61,860 bases of DNA, taken from the NCBI RefSeq assembly GCF_004138215.1, contig NZ_RYYS01000014.1, positions 1-61,860 on the forward strand, read 5' to 3'. Shown in pieces: positions 27,534 through 36,575 of this stretch. A program made the position numbers and the translations under genes. The notes beneath the pieces are model-generated. The model was not told the origin of the DNA. It searched no databases and saw only the letters and a list, made by a program, of their open reading frames with translations. Source of the DNA: Anaerophilus nitritigenes (GTDB lineage Bacteria; Bacillota; Clostridia; Peptostreptococcales; Thermotaleaceae). The first letter of the stretch is position 1. Each line of letters begins with the position of its first letter.

Positions 27534-28937
27534 CTAAATTTCTGTTGGAGATTCTTCTGGAGGGAGTTTTTCCATAGTGATGCCTGTAAAACCATAGAAA
27601 ATAGAAATTAATGGATTGACAAGATTTAAAAAAGCATATGGTAAATAAACGAATGGATGAATACCTAAAGCAGTAGTCATAAAAGCTCCACAAGTGTTCC
27701 AAGGGACTAAAGGAGATGTGATGGTACCAAAGTCTTCAAGACATCTAGATAGATTTTTAGGATGAAGTCCTTTGTCTCTAAAAATATCTTTATACATTCT
27801 GCCAGGAACTACTACTGATAAATATTGATCTCCTGTAGCTAAATTACAAAAAAGACAAGTGAAAAATGTTGCAACTACAATAGATCCAGTACTATGGGCA
27901 AAAGTTAATATTTTCTGTGCTATAGCATTGAGCATTCCAGAACTTTCCATAACTCCACCAAAGGATAGTGCAATTAAAATTAAAGATACAGTCCACATCA
28001 TACTGTCAAGGCCTCCACGAGAAAGTAAACTATCTATAGCCTCTACTCCGGTATCTGAAGTATATCCAAAGTGAGCCGCTTTTATAATTTCAGTCATTCC
28101 AGCACCTTGGAAAATTGCTGAAAAGATTGCACCAAGGAGTGTTCCTCCAAATAGTCCAGGAAGAGCTGGAACTTTAAATACTACCATCAATATAACTAAA
28201 ATAGGAGGGATGATTAATAAAGGATGAATAGTAAAATTAGAGCTAAGAGCATCTAGCATGATATTGATTCCAGCTACATCAAGTTCTTTTCCTGCATATT
28301 TGATTCCTAATATTCCAAACAATACACAAGATATAATCATACTAGGACCAGTTGTATAACACATGTGTCTGATGTGTTCAAACAGTGTAGTACCAGCCAT
28401 GGCAGGTGCTAAGTTTGTAGTATCAGAAAGAGGAGACATTTTATCGCCAAAATAGGCACCTGAGATAATAGCACCGGCAACTATTTGAGATGGAATGCCA
28501 AGACCTGTACCTACACCAATTAATGCAATCCCTACTGTACCAGCAGTGGTCCAAGAGCTTCCAGTTGCGATAGATACGATAGAACAAATAATACAAGTTG
28601 CAATTAAGAATATACCAGGAGATATGATTTTTAGACCATAATAAATCATAGTAGGAACAACACCGGATAAAATCCAAGTACCGATAATACAACCAATAAC
28701 CATAAGGATAAGAATAGATTGCATACCCATTTTAATTGTAGATAGGATACCTTCTTCAAGATCTTCCCATGTGCAACCTGATTTTATAGCTACTAAGCAT
28801 GCAAATGCAACTGTAGTTAAAAGTGGAATATGAGGATCTCCTCCGAAAAACATTAATCCTCCAATTAAAGCTACGACTAAAAATCCGATAACTAACAAAG
28901 CTTTTCCAAGAGTCATTTTCGAACCATTGGATTCCAT
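27534..28937 (-). CDS. nhaC: Na+/H+ antiporter, NhaC family
   Basis: 467 residues with about ten or more membrane helices. Family features include GSSWTTAGTVGIALIGVG, GAIISGAYFGDKMSPLSDTT and NLAPAMAGTTLFEHIRHM. It would exchange sodium (or a substrate such as malate/lactate in relatives) for protons across the membrane. The ATG follows AAAGGGGGAATGATTTT. It is monocistronic and convergent with the MacB-like operon. Confidence 0.93.
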   Translation of the reverse strand: MESNGSKMTLGKALLVIGFLVVALIGGLMFFGGDPHIPLLTTVAFACLVAIKSGCTWEDLEEGILSTIKMGMQSILILMVIGCIIGTWILSGVVPTMIYYGLKIISPGIFLIATCIICSIVSIATGSSWTTAGTVGIALIGVGTGLGIPSQIVAGAIISGAYFGDKMSPLSDTTNLAPAMAGTTLFEHIRHMCYTTGPSMIISCVLFGILGIKYAGKELDVAGINIMLDALSSNFTIHPLLIIPPILVILMVVFKVPALPGLFGGTLLGAIFSAIFQGAGMTEIIKAAHFGYTSDTGVEAIDSLLSRGGLDSMMWTVSLILIALSFGGVMESSGMLNAIAQKILTFAHSTGSIVVATFFTCLFCNLATGDQYLSVVVPGRMYKDIFRDKGLHPKNLSRCLEDFGTITSPLVPWNTCGAFMTTALGIHPFVYLPYAFLNLVNPLISIFYGFTGITMEKLPPEESPTEI

Positions 28938-28994
28938 AAAATCATTCCCCCTTTTGGAATTTAATATATTTTAAAAATAATGAAATCCATATTT

Positions 28995-29023
28995 AGTATA
29001 TCTAAAAAATGAATAAAAATCAA
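28995..29023 (-). promoter_or_regulatory. Candidate nhaC promoter
   Basis: On the minus strand TTGATT (29018-29023), a 17-base spacer, TATACT (28995-29000), 58 bases upstream of the nhaC start. Confidence 0.55.
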
Positions 29024-29318
29024 TTAAAAAATTCAATTTAATAAAAAATTAGAAAATTTAAAAAATAAATTATATACAAATTAAATGCAAATTCTTCTGT
29101 GAATACACAAAAATAAAAATGAAAAAAGATAAAAATACTAATATTAAAAGGGAAAAAGTAGAAAAAATATACAAACAATTAGAAGCATAAAGTAATAAAG
29201 AATAAATAAAAAAATCAAAAAAATGAAATTAATTTCAATTGATTTCATTTTATAGAATAAAGAATAACACTTAAGTATGATGGAGATAGATATATAAATA
29301 AGTAGAAATGCTCGTTGA
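29024..29318. other. AT-rich gap between nhaC and the mrp cluster
   Basis: No gene is recognisable, and the stretch is extremely rich in A with many stops. The one structured element is AAAATGAAAT/ATTTCATTTT (29220-29229 and 29242-29251) around a loop that starts inside the 12-base palindrome GAAATTAATTTC (29225-29236). This could be an operator, with no evidence beyond the symmetry. Confidence 0.4.
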
Positions 29319-29346
29319 TTGACAAATATAGAACCAAGAGTATAAT
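29319..29346 (+). promoter_or_regulatory. Promoter of the mrp cluster
   Basis: Consensus TTGACA (29319-29324), a 16-base spacer and consensus TATAAT (29341-29346), 40 bases before the start codon. Confidence 0.75.
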
Positions 29347-29386
29347 ATAATTAGCAAATGCCAACAATTATACTGGAGGGATTAAA

Positions 29387-30181
29387 ATGACTATACAAAA
29401 AGAAAAAGCACAAGAAGGAACACATATTAAAAAAATTATTGCCATTATGAGTGGAAAGGGAGGTGTAGGAAAATCTTCTATTACTTCTCTTATGGCTATA
29501 TCTTTACAAAATAAAGGATATAAAGTAGGAATTATGGATGCAGATATTACAGGACCAAGTATTCCTAAAATATTTGGAATCAATAATGAGAGAGCTTTTT
29601 CTAATGGACAAGCGATATTACCTGTAGAAACTTCATCTGGGATAGAGGTGATGTCTCTAAATTTATTAGTAAAAGAAGAAGATGATCCTGTAGTGTGGAG
29701 AGGTCCTATGATTTCAGGTACAGCAAAGAGATTTTTTACAGATGTAGAATGGGGAGAATTAGACTTTTTATTAATTGATATGCCTCCTGGTACGGGAGAT
29801 GTACCTCTTACTATTATGCAGTCTCTTCCAGTAGATGGAGTAGTAGTAGTATCTTCACCTCAAGATTTAGTAAAGTTAATTGTTAAAAAATCTGTCAATA
29901 TGGCAAAAATGATGGATATAGCTATTTATGGTATTGTAGAAAATATGAGTTATTTTATTTGTCCAAATTGCAATGAAAAACATTATATTTTTGGGAAAGG
30001 AAAAGTACAAGAAGTAGCAGAAGAAATGGGAGTAGATGTAATTGATTATCTTCCTATTGATCATGAATTTGTTTCCCTTTGCGATGAGGGAAAAGTCGAA
30101 TTATATGGTAAAATAGAATTTGGAAGATGTGAAGAATTTGCAAAAAAAATAGAAGAAAAAGTAGGAGGTAATAAATTATGA
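29387..30181 (+). CDS. Mrp/ApbC-type P-loop ATPase, iron-sulfur carrier
   Basis: 264-residue member of the Mrp/NBP35 family, which binds an [4Fe-4S] cluster at a dimer interface and passes it to target proteins. Seen are the deviant Walker A GKGGVGKSS (23-31), DADITGPSIPKIFG, WGELDFLLIDMPPGTGD and a C-x-x-C at Cys192/Cys195. RBS ACTGGAGGG. First of three linked genes, overlapping the next by four bases (ATGA). Confidence 0.93.
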   Translation: MTIQKEKAQEGTHIKKIIAIMSGKGGVGKSSITSLMAISLQNKGYKVGIMDADITGPSIPKIFGINNERAFSNGQAILPVETSSGIEVMSLNLLVKEEDDPVVWRGPMISGTAKRFFTDVEWGELDFLLIDMPPGTGDVPLTIMQSLPVDGVVVVSSPQDLVKLIVKKSVNMAKMMDIAIYGIVENMSYFICPNCNEKHYIFGKGKVQEVAEEMGVDVIDYLPIDHEFVSLCDEGKVELYGKIEFGRCEEFAKKIEEKVGGNKL

Positions 30182-30546
30182 AAATAGCTATTTCAGTTTT
30201 AGAAAAAGGAATGGATGGAATGATGGATGCTAGATTTGCAAGATGTTTATATTTTGCAATTGTAGATACACAAAAAAACCAATGTGAATGGATCGAAAAT
30301 CAAGGGACAGCGGCTTTAAATGGAGGATCAGTAGTTTCTGCACAACAAGTAATAAGTCAAGGAGTAGAAGTGCTAATAACTGGTTTTGTAGGACCTCATG
30401 CTATGAAGGTATTAGAAACAGCAAATGTGAAAGTATATAGAGGAAAAGGTGGTACTATAGAGGATGAAGTAACTTTATATGAAGAAGGAAAGCTTGAAAT
30501 TTTACAAGCAGCTATACAAGGAAGTCAATGTAGTTTTCATGAATAG
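30178..30546 (+). CDS. NifX/NifB-like cofactor-binding domain protein
   Basis: 122 residues of the dinitrogenase iron-molybdenum cofactor-binding fold: N-terminal ISVLEKGMDGMMDARFARC, middle GGSVVSAQQVISQGVEVLITGFVGPHA, and C-terminal YRGKGGTIEDEVTLYEEGKLE. Stand-alone proteins of this kind are common in anaerobes without nitrogenase, often beside Mrp ATPases, and are thought to handle iron-sulfur clusters. Translationally coupled to the upstream ATPase gene. Confidence 0.9.
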   Translation: MKIAISVLEKGMDGMMDARFARCLYFAIVDTQKNQCEWIENQGTAALNGGSVVSAQQVISQGVEVLITGFVGPHAMKVLETANVKVYRGKGGTIEDEVTLYEEGKLEILQAAIQGSQCSFHE

Positions 30547-30561
30547 GTAGGAGGTGAAGAC

Positions 30562-31020
30562 TTGCCAAGACCTACAAAACCTAGAAAAATTGCATTTATG
30601 CCAGAAAGTAGGTATTTTATTCCTGTAGGAAAAGGAAAGTGCAATATTGAGGAAATACAGCTTAAACTTGAAGAAGTAGAGGCTATGAGACTTAAAGATA
30701 TAGAAAAATTTTCACAAGAAGAATGTGCAGAAAAGATGCATATTTCAAGACAAACTTTTCAGCTTATCATTGATGAGGCAAGAAGAAAAGTAGCTCAGGC
30801 CCTTACAGAAGGAAAGGCTATTTTAATAGAGGGTGGAAATTATACTTTAAATATATGTAAATATGAATGTAAAAATTGTGGACATATATTTTGTGAAGCA
30901 TATGAAAAAGAAATTCATGTGTGTCCTACATGTGATGCAAAAGAAGTTTCATGTTTAGAACAAGGTAAATTTTGTAGAAAAAGATGTGAAAAGGGTTGGT
31001 GTAGACAAAATAAAGAATAA
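30562..31020 (+). CDS. DUF134/UPF0251 DNA-binding-like protein with Cys-rich tail
   Basis: 152 residues. The N-terminal half has a sigma-70 region-4-like helix-turn-helix (FSQEECAEKMHISRQTFQLI). The C-terminal half has two Cys clusters, CKYECKNCGHIFC...CPTC and CLEQGKFCRKRCEKGWC, likely to bind metal. Start is TTG behind AGGAGGTGAAGA. Its place after Mrp and the NifX-like gene suggests a metal- or cluster-responsive regulator of this operon, which is an inference. Confidence 0.88.
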   Translation: MPRPTKPRKIAFMPESRYFIPVGKGKCNIEEIQLKLEEVEAMRLKDIEKFSQEECAEKMHISRQTFQLIIDEARRKVAQALTEGKAILIEGGNYTLNICKYECKNCGHIFCEAYEKEIHVCPTCDAKEVSCLEQGKFCRKRCEKGWCRQNKE

Positions 31021-31053
31021 GTTAAGAATTTTCTTGGCTTATTCTTTATTTTT
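31009..31053 (+). terminator. Terminator of the mrp cluster
   Basis: Perfect 13-bp stem AATAAAGAATAAG/CTTATTCTTTATT with an inner AAGAA/TTCTT, then TTTT. The stop codon lies inside the stem. Confidence 0.8.
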
Positions 31054-31112
31054 ATGACAGAAGCTGATAAAGCTTGAGAAGTTTTTGAATATATATAGAA
31101 AGGAAATAGATT

Positions 31113-31742
31113 ATGCCAATTATTACAAAAATTGAACGACAAAAAAATAAAGAAAGAATAAATATTTATATAGATGATGCTTTTTTTATGGGAATCGATT
31201 TGGAGATTCTTTATAAATTGCATTTAAAAGAAGGACAATCTATAGAACAAGAAAGAATAAAAGAAATGATTTATGAAGAAATGTATATAAAAGCAAAAAA
31301 TAAATCATTTCAAATTTTAAAATTTAGTGGACGTACTCAAAAGGAAATGGAAAAAAAATTAAAGAATCACGGATATGAAGATCATATTATAGATAGAGTG
31401 ATAAATTTTTTGATAGAATATGGGTGGATCAATGATGAAGAAATGGCTAAATATTTAGTTAAAAACAAATTAGAAGGAAAAAAATATGGAAAAAATAGAA
31501 TCAAACAAGAATTATACCAAAAAGGAGTAGATCATGAGTTCGTTGAGAATGCATTGAAAGAAGAGTTTAATGAAGAACGAGAATATGAAAATGCAAGGTT
31601 ATTGGCACTAAGGAAAAGAAAAAGTATAAAAGATGAAGATCCTCAGAAAATTTATGAAAAAATAGGAAGATATTTAGTTTATAAAGGATATGGATATGAT
31701 TTGATTCGAAAAGTTTTAAATGAAATAGTAAAGGATTCGTAA
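31113..31742 (+). CDS. recX: RecX regulatory protein
   Basis: Modulator of RecA. The 209 residues form repeated three-helix units: AKNKSFQILKFSGRTQKEME, then DRVINFLIEYGWINDEEMAKYLV, then GKNRIKQELYQKGVDHEFVE, and a last unit near the C-terminus. The N-terminal beta segment (ITKIERQKNKERINIYIDD) is usual in Firmicutes. recA is not in the window. RBS AAAGGAAATAG. Confidence 0.92.
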   Translation: MPIITKIERQKNKERINIYIDDAFFMGIDLEILYKLHLKEGQSIEQERIKEMIYEEMYIKAKNKSFQILKFSGRTQKEMEKKLKNHGYEDHIIDRVINFLIEYGWINDEEMAKYLVKNKLEGKKYGKNRIKQELYQKGVDHEFVENALKEEFNEEREYENARLLALRKRKSIKDEDPQKIYEKIGRYLVYKGYGYDLIRKVLNEIVKDS

Positions 31743-31798
31743 AAATAAGTATCATTTAAATATTACAGCATTTTAATATATAGTTTTATTGGATAGGA

Positions 31799-31841
31799 TT
31801 GACCTTTTTGTCATTTACATGTATGATTATACATGTAAATG
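31799..31841 (+). promoter_or_regulatory. Promoter overlapped by a perfect palindromic operator
   Basis: TTGACC (31799-31804), a 17-base spacer, TATGAT (31822-31827). The inverted repeat CATTTACATGTAT-GATT-ATACATGTAAATG (31812-31841, 13 bp perfect arms) covers the end of the spacer, the -10 and the start region. A repressor bound there would block the promoter. As RNA it could also form a hairpin, but no T-run follows. No regulator gene is adjacent. Confidence 0.7.
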
Positions 31842-31879
31842 GTATCTTTATACTACAAAAAAATACAGGGGGCGACAAA

Positions 31880-33415
31880 ATGGATGAAGAGGCGACAAAA
31901 ATGGATAATAGTAATAAGAAAAGGTTTTCAGTGCCAGATACATATGTAATTATATTTTGCGTGATCTTACTGGCAGCCTTTTTAACTTATGTAATTCCGG
32001 TTGGACAATTTGATACTCATGATGTGACATTTACACAAGAAGATGGAACAGAAAAAACTAGAAATGTATTAATACCCGAGAGTTTTGAAATTGCTAAAGA
32101 TGACCAGGGACAGTCTGTAAAAAATGGAATTAAGTTTTTTGAACCAGGTGGAGAAGTCGGAATTATGAATTACATGTTCGAAGGTTTAGTAAGCGGAGAT
32201 AAATGGGGATCAGCAGTAGGAGTAGTAGCTTTTATCCTAGTAATAGGAGGTGCCTTTGGAATTATATTAAAAACTGGTGCAGTAGAATCAGGAATGCTTT
32301 ATATCATCAAAAGAACAAAAGGTTTTGAAATTGCAGTATTACCTATTTTATTCTTTATATTTTCTTTAGGTGGAGCTGTATTTGGAATGGGTGAAGAAGC
32401 TATACCTTTTGTTATGATCTTAGTTCCTATTATTATTGCTATGGGATACGATGCAATTACTTGTATTTTGGTTACTTATGTTGCAACACAAATAGGCTTT
32501 GCAACTTCATGGATGAATCCATTTAGTGTAGCCGTTGCTCAAGGAGTAGCAGGTATTCCTGTTATGTCTGCAGCTACTTTTAGAATATTTATGTGGATTT
32601 TATTTACCACATTAGGAATTGTATATACAATGCTTTATGCTAAGAAAATAAAGAAAGATCCTTTAAAATCTATTTCTTATGAAGAAGATGCTCATTACAG
32701 AGAAGAATTTGAAGGAAAAGCAAATATAGAAGTAGATTTTGGATTAGGTCATGGTTTGGTAATATTAACGATTATATTAGGAATGGCTTGGGTTGTATGG
32801 GGTGTTATGAAGTATGAATATTATATACCAGAAATTGCTACTCAATTCTTTATTATGGGAATTGTATCAGGAATTATTGCAATTATCTTCAAACTTAATA
32901 ATATGACAGTAAATGATATGGCTTCATCTTTTAGAGAAGGAGCAAAAGATCTTTTAGGAGCAGGTTTGGTAGTAGCTATGGCAAAGGGAATTATTCTAGT
33001 TTTAGGAGGAGCTGATCCTACCACACCAACAGTTTTAAATACAGTTCTTCATTATACGGGAAATATTGTAGGAATGCTTCCCCCAGCTTTAGCTGCATGG
33101 TTTATGTTAGTATTTCAATCTGTATTTAATTTCTTTGTGGTATCTGGATCAGGGCAAGCAGCTCTTACGATGCCTCTTATGGCACCACTTTCTGATTTGG
33201 TAGGAGTTAGTAGACAAGTTGCAGTCCTAGCATTTCAATTAGGAGATGGATTTACAAATTTAATTGTACCTACATCTGGCATACTTATGGCAGTACTAGG
33301 TATTACAAAAATAGAATGGAGTAAATGGGCTAAATGGCAATTAAAATTTCAAGGAATATTATTCTTGTTTGCATCTATAATTGTTATTGTAGCTACTATG
33401 ATTGGACTTCAGTAA
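31880..33415 (+). CDS. YfcC-family membrane transporter
   Basis: 511 residues with about twelve membrane helices. Marks of this family (related to DcuC C4-dicarboxylate carriers; relatives handle basic amino acids or dicarboxylates) are FSVPDTYVIIFCVILLAAFLTYVIPVGQFD, FSLGGAVFGMGEEAIPFVMI, NPFSVAVAQGVAGIPV and VSGSGQAALTMPLMAPLSDL. Substrate unknown. Upstream in-frame codons lie within the operator, so the ATG at 31880, 7 bases after AGGGGGC, is chosen. Single-gene unit with its own promoter and terminator. Confidence 0.92.
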   Translation: MDEEATKMDNSNKKRFSVPDTYVIIFCVILLAAFLTYVIPVGQFDTHDVTFTQEDGTEKTRNVLIPESFEIAKDDQGQSVKNGIKFFEPGGEVGIMNYMFEGLVSGDKWGSAVGVVAFILVIGGAFGIILKTGAVESGMLYIIKRTKGFEIAVLPILFFIFSLGGAVFGMGEEAIPFVMILVPIIIAMGYDAITCILVTYVATQIGFATSWMNPFSVAVAQGVAGIPVMSAATFRIFMWILFTTLGIVYTMLYAKKIKKDPLKSISYEEDAHYREEFEGKANIEVDFGLGHGLVILTIILGMAWVVWGVMKYEYYIPEIATQFFIMGIVSGIIAIIFKLNNMTVNDMASSFREGAKDLLGAGLVVAMAKGIILVLGGADPTTPTVLNTVLHYTGNIVGMLPPALAAWFMLVFQSVFNFFVVSGSGQAALTMPLMAPLSDLVGVSRQVAVLAFQLGDGFTNLIVPTSGILMAVLGITKIEWSKWAKWQLKFQGILFLFASIIVIVATMIGLQ

Positions 33416-33419
33416 ACAG

Positions 33420-33447
33420 AAAGAGATATGCATAGCATATCTCTTTT
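33420..33447 (+). terminator. Terminator after the YfcC-like gene
   Basis: AAAGAGATATGC/GCATATCTCTTT, 12-bp stem, loop ATA, followed by TGTTG. The T-run forms part of the stem. Confidence 0.7.
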
Positions 33448-33494
33448 GTTGTAATATAGTGGTATAATAAATATATAGAAATGGAGGGATAAAT

Positions 33495-34298
33495 TTGAAA
33501 ACAATAGGTTTTATAGGAGCAGGAAATATGGGACGAGCTATGATGGGAGGAATTTTACAATCTAATATTGTAAAAAAAGAAGACATCATGGTATCGGATC
33601 AAAATGAAAATAATATCTATGAAATAGAAAATACGTTTGAAGTAAAAACTACAAAAGACAATAAAGAAGTGGCAAGATTTGCAGATATTTTAATATTATC
33701 TGTAAAACCAAACACTTATCCAGCAGTTATAGAAGAGATTAAGGATATTGTAAAAAAAGAAGTAATTGTCATTACTATAGCAGCAGGAAAAGATATAGAG
33801 GGAACTCAAAAATCATTTGAGAGAAAGTTAAAAGTAGTAAGAACTATGCCAAATACTCCAGCATTGGTAGGAGCAGGAATGACGAGCGTAGCTTTTAATG
33901 AATTATTAACAGAAGACGAAAAGAAAAGAGTTATACAGATACTAGAAAGCTTTGGAAAAGTTGAGATTGTTAGCGAAAAACTAATGGATGTAGTTACATC
34001 TATTAGTGGATCATCTCCAGCATATGTATTTATGTTTATAGAAGCTATGGCAGATGCAGCAGTTTTAGATGGTATGCCAAGAGATCAGGCTTATAGAATG
34101 GCAGCTCAAGCAGTACTAGGCTCAGCTAAAATGGTGTTAGATACAAAAAAACATCCTGGAGAGCTTAAGGATATGGTATGTTCCCCAGGAGGAACTACAA
34201 TAGAGGCAGTAGCTACTCTTGAAAAAAAAGGTTTTCGTTTTGCAGTGATAGAGGCGATGCAAAAATGTACAAAAAAATCTATAGAAATGTCTAAATAA
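33495..34298 (+). CDS. proC: Pyrroline-5-carboxylate reductase
   Basis: Last step of proline synthesis, NAD(P)H-dependent. 267 residues. The N-terminal Rossmann motif is IGFIGAGNMGRAMMGG. Further marks are VRTMPNTPALVGAGMT and SGSSPAYVFMFIEAMADAAV, and the C-terminal part has VCSPGGTTIEAV. Start is TTG, 5 bases after GGAGGGA. Monocistronic with a terminator on each side. Confidence 0.96.
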   Translation: MKTIGFIGAGNMGRAMMGGILQSNIVKKEDIMVSDQNENNIYEIENTFEVKTTKDNKEVARFADILILSVKPNTYPAVIEEIKDIVKKEVIVITIAAGKDIEGTQKSFERKLKVVRTMPNTPALVGAGMTSVAFNELLTEDEKKRVIQILESFGKVEIVSEKLMDVVTSISGSSPAYVFMFIEAMADAAVLDGMPRDQAYRMAAQAVLGSAKMVLDTKKHPGELKDMVCSPGGTTIEAVATLEKKGFRFAVIEAMQKCTKKSIEMSK

Positions 34299-34329
34299 GG
34301 AATGGTGCTCCATTCCTTATTTCTTTTTT
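34294..34329 (+). terminator. proC terminator
   Basis: AATAAGGAATGG/CCATTCCTTATT perfect 12-bp stem, loop TGCT, then TCTTTTTTT. The stop codon overlaps the stem. Confidence 0.9.
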
Positions 34330-34395
34330 TGATTTGGTAACACTCCCTTTTTAAGATAAATATTATGGTTATAGAAGAAAAAAGGGGGGAAAGAT

Positions 34396-35028
34396 ATGTT
34401 TGAGTCATTATTTATTGCTTTGGCAATATGCATAGATTCATTTGCTGTTGGATTGTCTTATGGATTTGAAAATATAAAAATTCCAAAGAAATCTTTGTTG
34501 GTAATTCATTGTATCTCGATAGGAACTTTAGGGGGATCTATGTATTTTGGGAATTTAGTTCAAGAATTGTTAGATGGCTCTGTGGCAGCTATGATTAGTT
34601 GTTTTATATTGGTTGGGTTAGGAACTATGTATATTTTACAAGGATGTTTAAAATCTTTTATCCAAAAAAAAACTATGAATAAAGAGAGTAAAATTGCAGA
34701 AATTAAATTTTCAGAGTTTAAAATTATGATTGATGTAATGATGGATTGCACAAAAGCTGATACAGATATTTCAGGAACTATTGAGTTAAAAGAAGCTTTG
34801 TATATAGGAATTGCTGTATCATTAGATTCTTTGGGAGTAGGATTTGGTACTGGAATAGGAGATATCAATTGCTTAGAAGTTTTAATGATGGCATTTGTAT
34901 TTAATCTTTTGGCTTTAACAGGAGGAATTTTTATAGGTAAAAAGGCAAATCATTATAATAAAAATTTAAAAACTTTTTGGATTTCAGGAGGAATTCTTAT
35001 CTTTTTAGGATTATCTAAACTAACATAA
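34396..35028 (+). CDS. ytaF: MntP/YtaF-like membrane protein
   Basis: 210 residues with about six helices. There are two related halves, each starting with an Asp-Ser helix: AICIDSFAVGLSYGF and AVSLDSLGVGFGTGI. These halves are the hallmark of MntP-type metal exporters, and the length and central hydrophilic segment match the sporulation membrane protein YtaF better. A spore-associated or cation-export role is plausible. RBS AAAAGGGGGG. Confidence 0.85.
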   Translation: MFESLFIALAICIDSFAVGLSYGFENIKIPKKSLLVIHCISIGTLGGSMYFGNLVQELLDGSVAAMISCFILVGLGTMYILQGCLKSFIQKKTMNKESKIAEIKFSEFKIMIDVMMDCTKADTDISGTIELKEALYIGIAVSLDSLGVGFGTGIGDINCLEVLMMAFVFNLLALTGGIFIGKKANHYNKNLKTFWISGGILIFLGLSKLT

Positions 35029-35122
35029 TAAATAACAAATTTTACAAGGTGTAAAGAATGAGAAAACTCAAAAAATAGTTATATACCCCACAAAAGAATT
35101 GAGTAGAGAAAGGAGAAAAAAA

Positions 35123-35704
35123 ATGAAATTTCAAAAGAGGATCAGTATACTTTTCGTATGTTTATTGTTTATAAGTATAGTTATTGGTGGTTGTACCCCA
35201 GCACAACAAAAACCTGTACCTACACCTATCCCTCAACCAGATGAACCACCTATTGTAAATAGAGAAAGAGATTATAATACGGTTGAGGAATATAACAACA
35301 ATACTCCTATGAATCCAAATCCACCTACTATGGAAGAAAACCGTACTATGGAAGAAAACCGTACTATGGATCAAAATCGTAGAATGGAACAAAATGTAGC
35401 CAATGCTATTAATAAAATAACAGGAGTAAGCAATGCAACAGTACTAATTAACAACAATATAGCTTATATAGGGGTAGATTTAGCATCTGATATAGAAAGT
35501 ACTCAAACCAATCGAATCAAAGATGATATTATTAGCAAGGTAAAAGGTATAGAACCTTCTATCAAAACTGTTTATGTATCTTCTGATGTAGATGTAGTGG
35601 GAAGACTTAGAAATTATGGAAGAGATGTAAGAGATGGAAAACCTATTACAGGATTTATTGAAGAAATTGAAGAAATGTTTAGAAGACCAGTGCCTAGAAG
35701 CTAA
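35123..35704 (+). CDS. YhcN/YlaJ-family sporulation lipoprotein
   Basis: 193 residues. A lipoprotein signal ends IVIGGC, giving a lipid-anchored Cys. A Pro-rich stretch follows, then a short degenerate repeat (EENRTM units, 18-bp DNA repeats near 35332-35390), then the YhcN/YlaJ domain (about 98-190) starting VANAINKITGVSNATVLINN. Relatives are in the spore membrane and affect germination. The ATG at 35123 follows AAAGGAG, and an ATG at 35099 has no site. Confidence 0.9.
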   Translation: MKFQKRISILFVCLLFISIVIGGCTPAQQKPVPTPIPQPDEPPIVNRERDYNTVEEYNNNTPMNPNPPTMEENRTMEENRTMDQNRRMEQNVANAINKITGVSNATVLINNNIAYIGVDLASDIESTQTNRIKDDIISKVKGIEPSIKTVYVSSDVDVVGRLRNYGRDVRDGKPITGFIEEIEEMFRRPVPRS

Positions 35705-35710
35705 AGTTAC

Positions 35711-35737
35711 AAAAAGGTGATCTAAGATCACCTTTTT
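35711..35737. terminator. Bidirectional terminator, lipoprotein gene and metQ
   Basis: AAAAAGGTGATC/GATCACCTTTTT, perfect 12-bp stem with TAA loop and T/A runs on both sides, between convergent genes. Confidence 0.9.
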
Positions 35738-35741
35738 GTAT

Positions 35742-36563
35742 TTAAAATGCAGGAATGATTGCTCCTTTATAGTTTTCTTCTATAAATTTTTTCACATCAT
35801 CTGATTGAAGAGCTTTCATAAGTTTTTGAATTATTTCAGAGTCTTGATCTTCAGATCGAATAGCAACAATATTTGCATATGGAGAGTCTTCTCCTTCTAT
35901 GAGTAGTGCATCTTCTTTAGGATTTAAATTTCCCTGTAAAGCGAAGTTTGTATTGATAATACTTACATCTACATCATCTATAGTTCTAGGAAGTTGTGCA
36001 GCCTCTATTGGTTTAAATTGTAAATTCTTAGGATTATACAAAATATCTTTTTCAGTTGCTTCTAATCCTGCATCAGATTTTAAGTGGATAATATCTTTTG
36101 CATCTAATAAAATTAAAGCTCTTCCTCTATTTGTAGGATCTTCAGGAATACTAATGATTGATCCATCTTTGAGTTCATCTATGGATTTAATTTTTTTAGA
36201 ATATAATCCAAGAGGTTCTAGATGAACATTTCCTACACTTACAAGATCTAATTTTCTTTCCTTAGCAAATGTGTCTAAGTAAGGTTTATGTTGAAAGAAA
36301 TTGGCATCAATTTCTTTATCAGAAAGAGCAAGGTTTGGAGATACATAATCTGTAAATTCAGTAACGATAAGCTCAATACCTTCTTTTTCTAATTGTGGTT
36401 TTACAACTTTGGTAAGAATATCAGCATGAGGATTTGGACTAGCACCTATTCTTAATTCTACTAATTCATTTTTATTTTTCTCCACATTTTCTTGTTTAGA
36501 GCATCCTGCAAAGATTAAAGAAAAAGACAATACACATACAAGTAATAAAGTAATTTTTTTCAT
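35742..36563 (-). CDS. metQ: Methionine ABC transporter, binding lipoprotein
   Basis: 273 residues. The lipoprotein signal ends SLIFAGC and anchors the protein outside the membrane. The NlpA/MetQ fold shows LRIGASPNPHADIL near the N-terminus, then ANFFQHKPYLD and SIPEDPTNRGRALILL. It delivers methionine (D- or L-) to MetNI. Last gene of metN-metI-metQ, 12 bases after metI, under the SAM-I riboswitch at the 5' end of the operon. Confidence 0.95.
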   Translation of the reverse strand: MKKITLLLVCVLSFSLIFAGCSKQENVEKNKNELVELRIGASPNPHADILTKVVKPQLEKEGIELIVTEFTDYVSPNLALSDKEIDANFFQHKPYLDTFAKERKLDLVSVGNVHLEPLGLYSKKIKSIDELKDGSIISIPEDPTNRGRALILLDAKDIIHLKSDAGLEATEKDILYNPKNLQFKPIEAAQLPRTIDDVDVSIINTNFALQGNLNPKEDALLIEGEDSPYANIVAIRSEDQDSEIIQKLMKALQSDDVKKFIEENYKGAIIPAF

Positions 36564-36575
36564 TTTTTATTCCTC

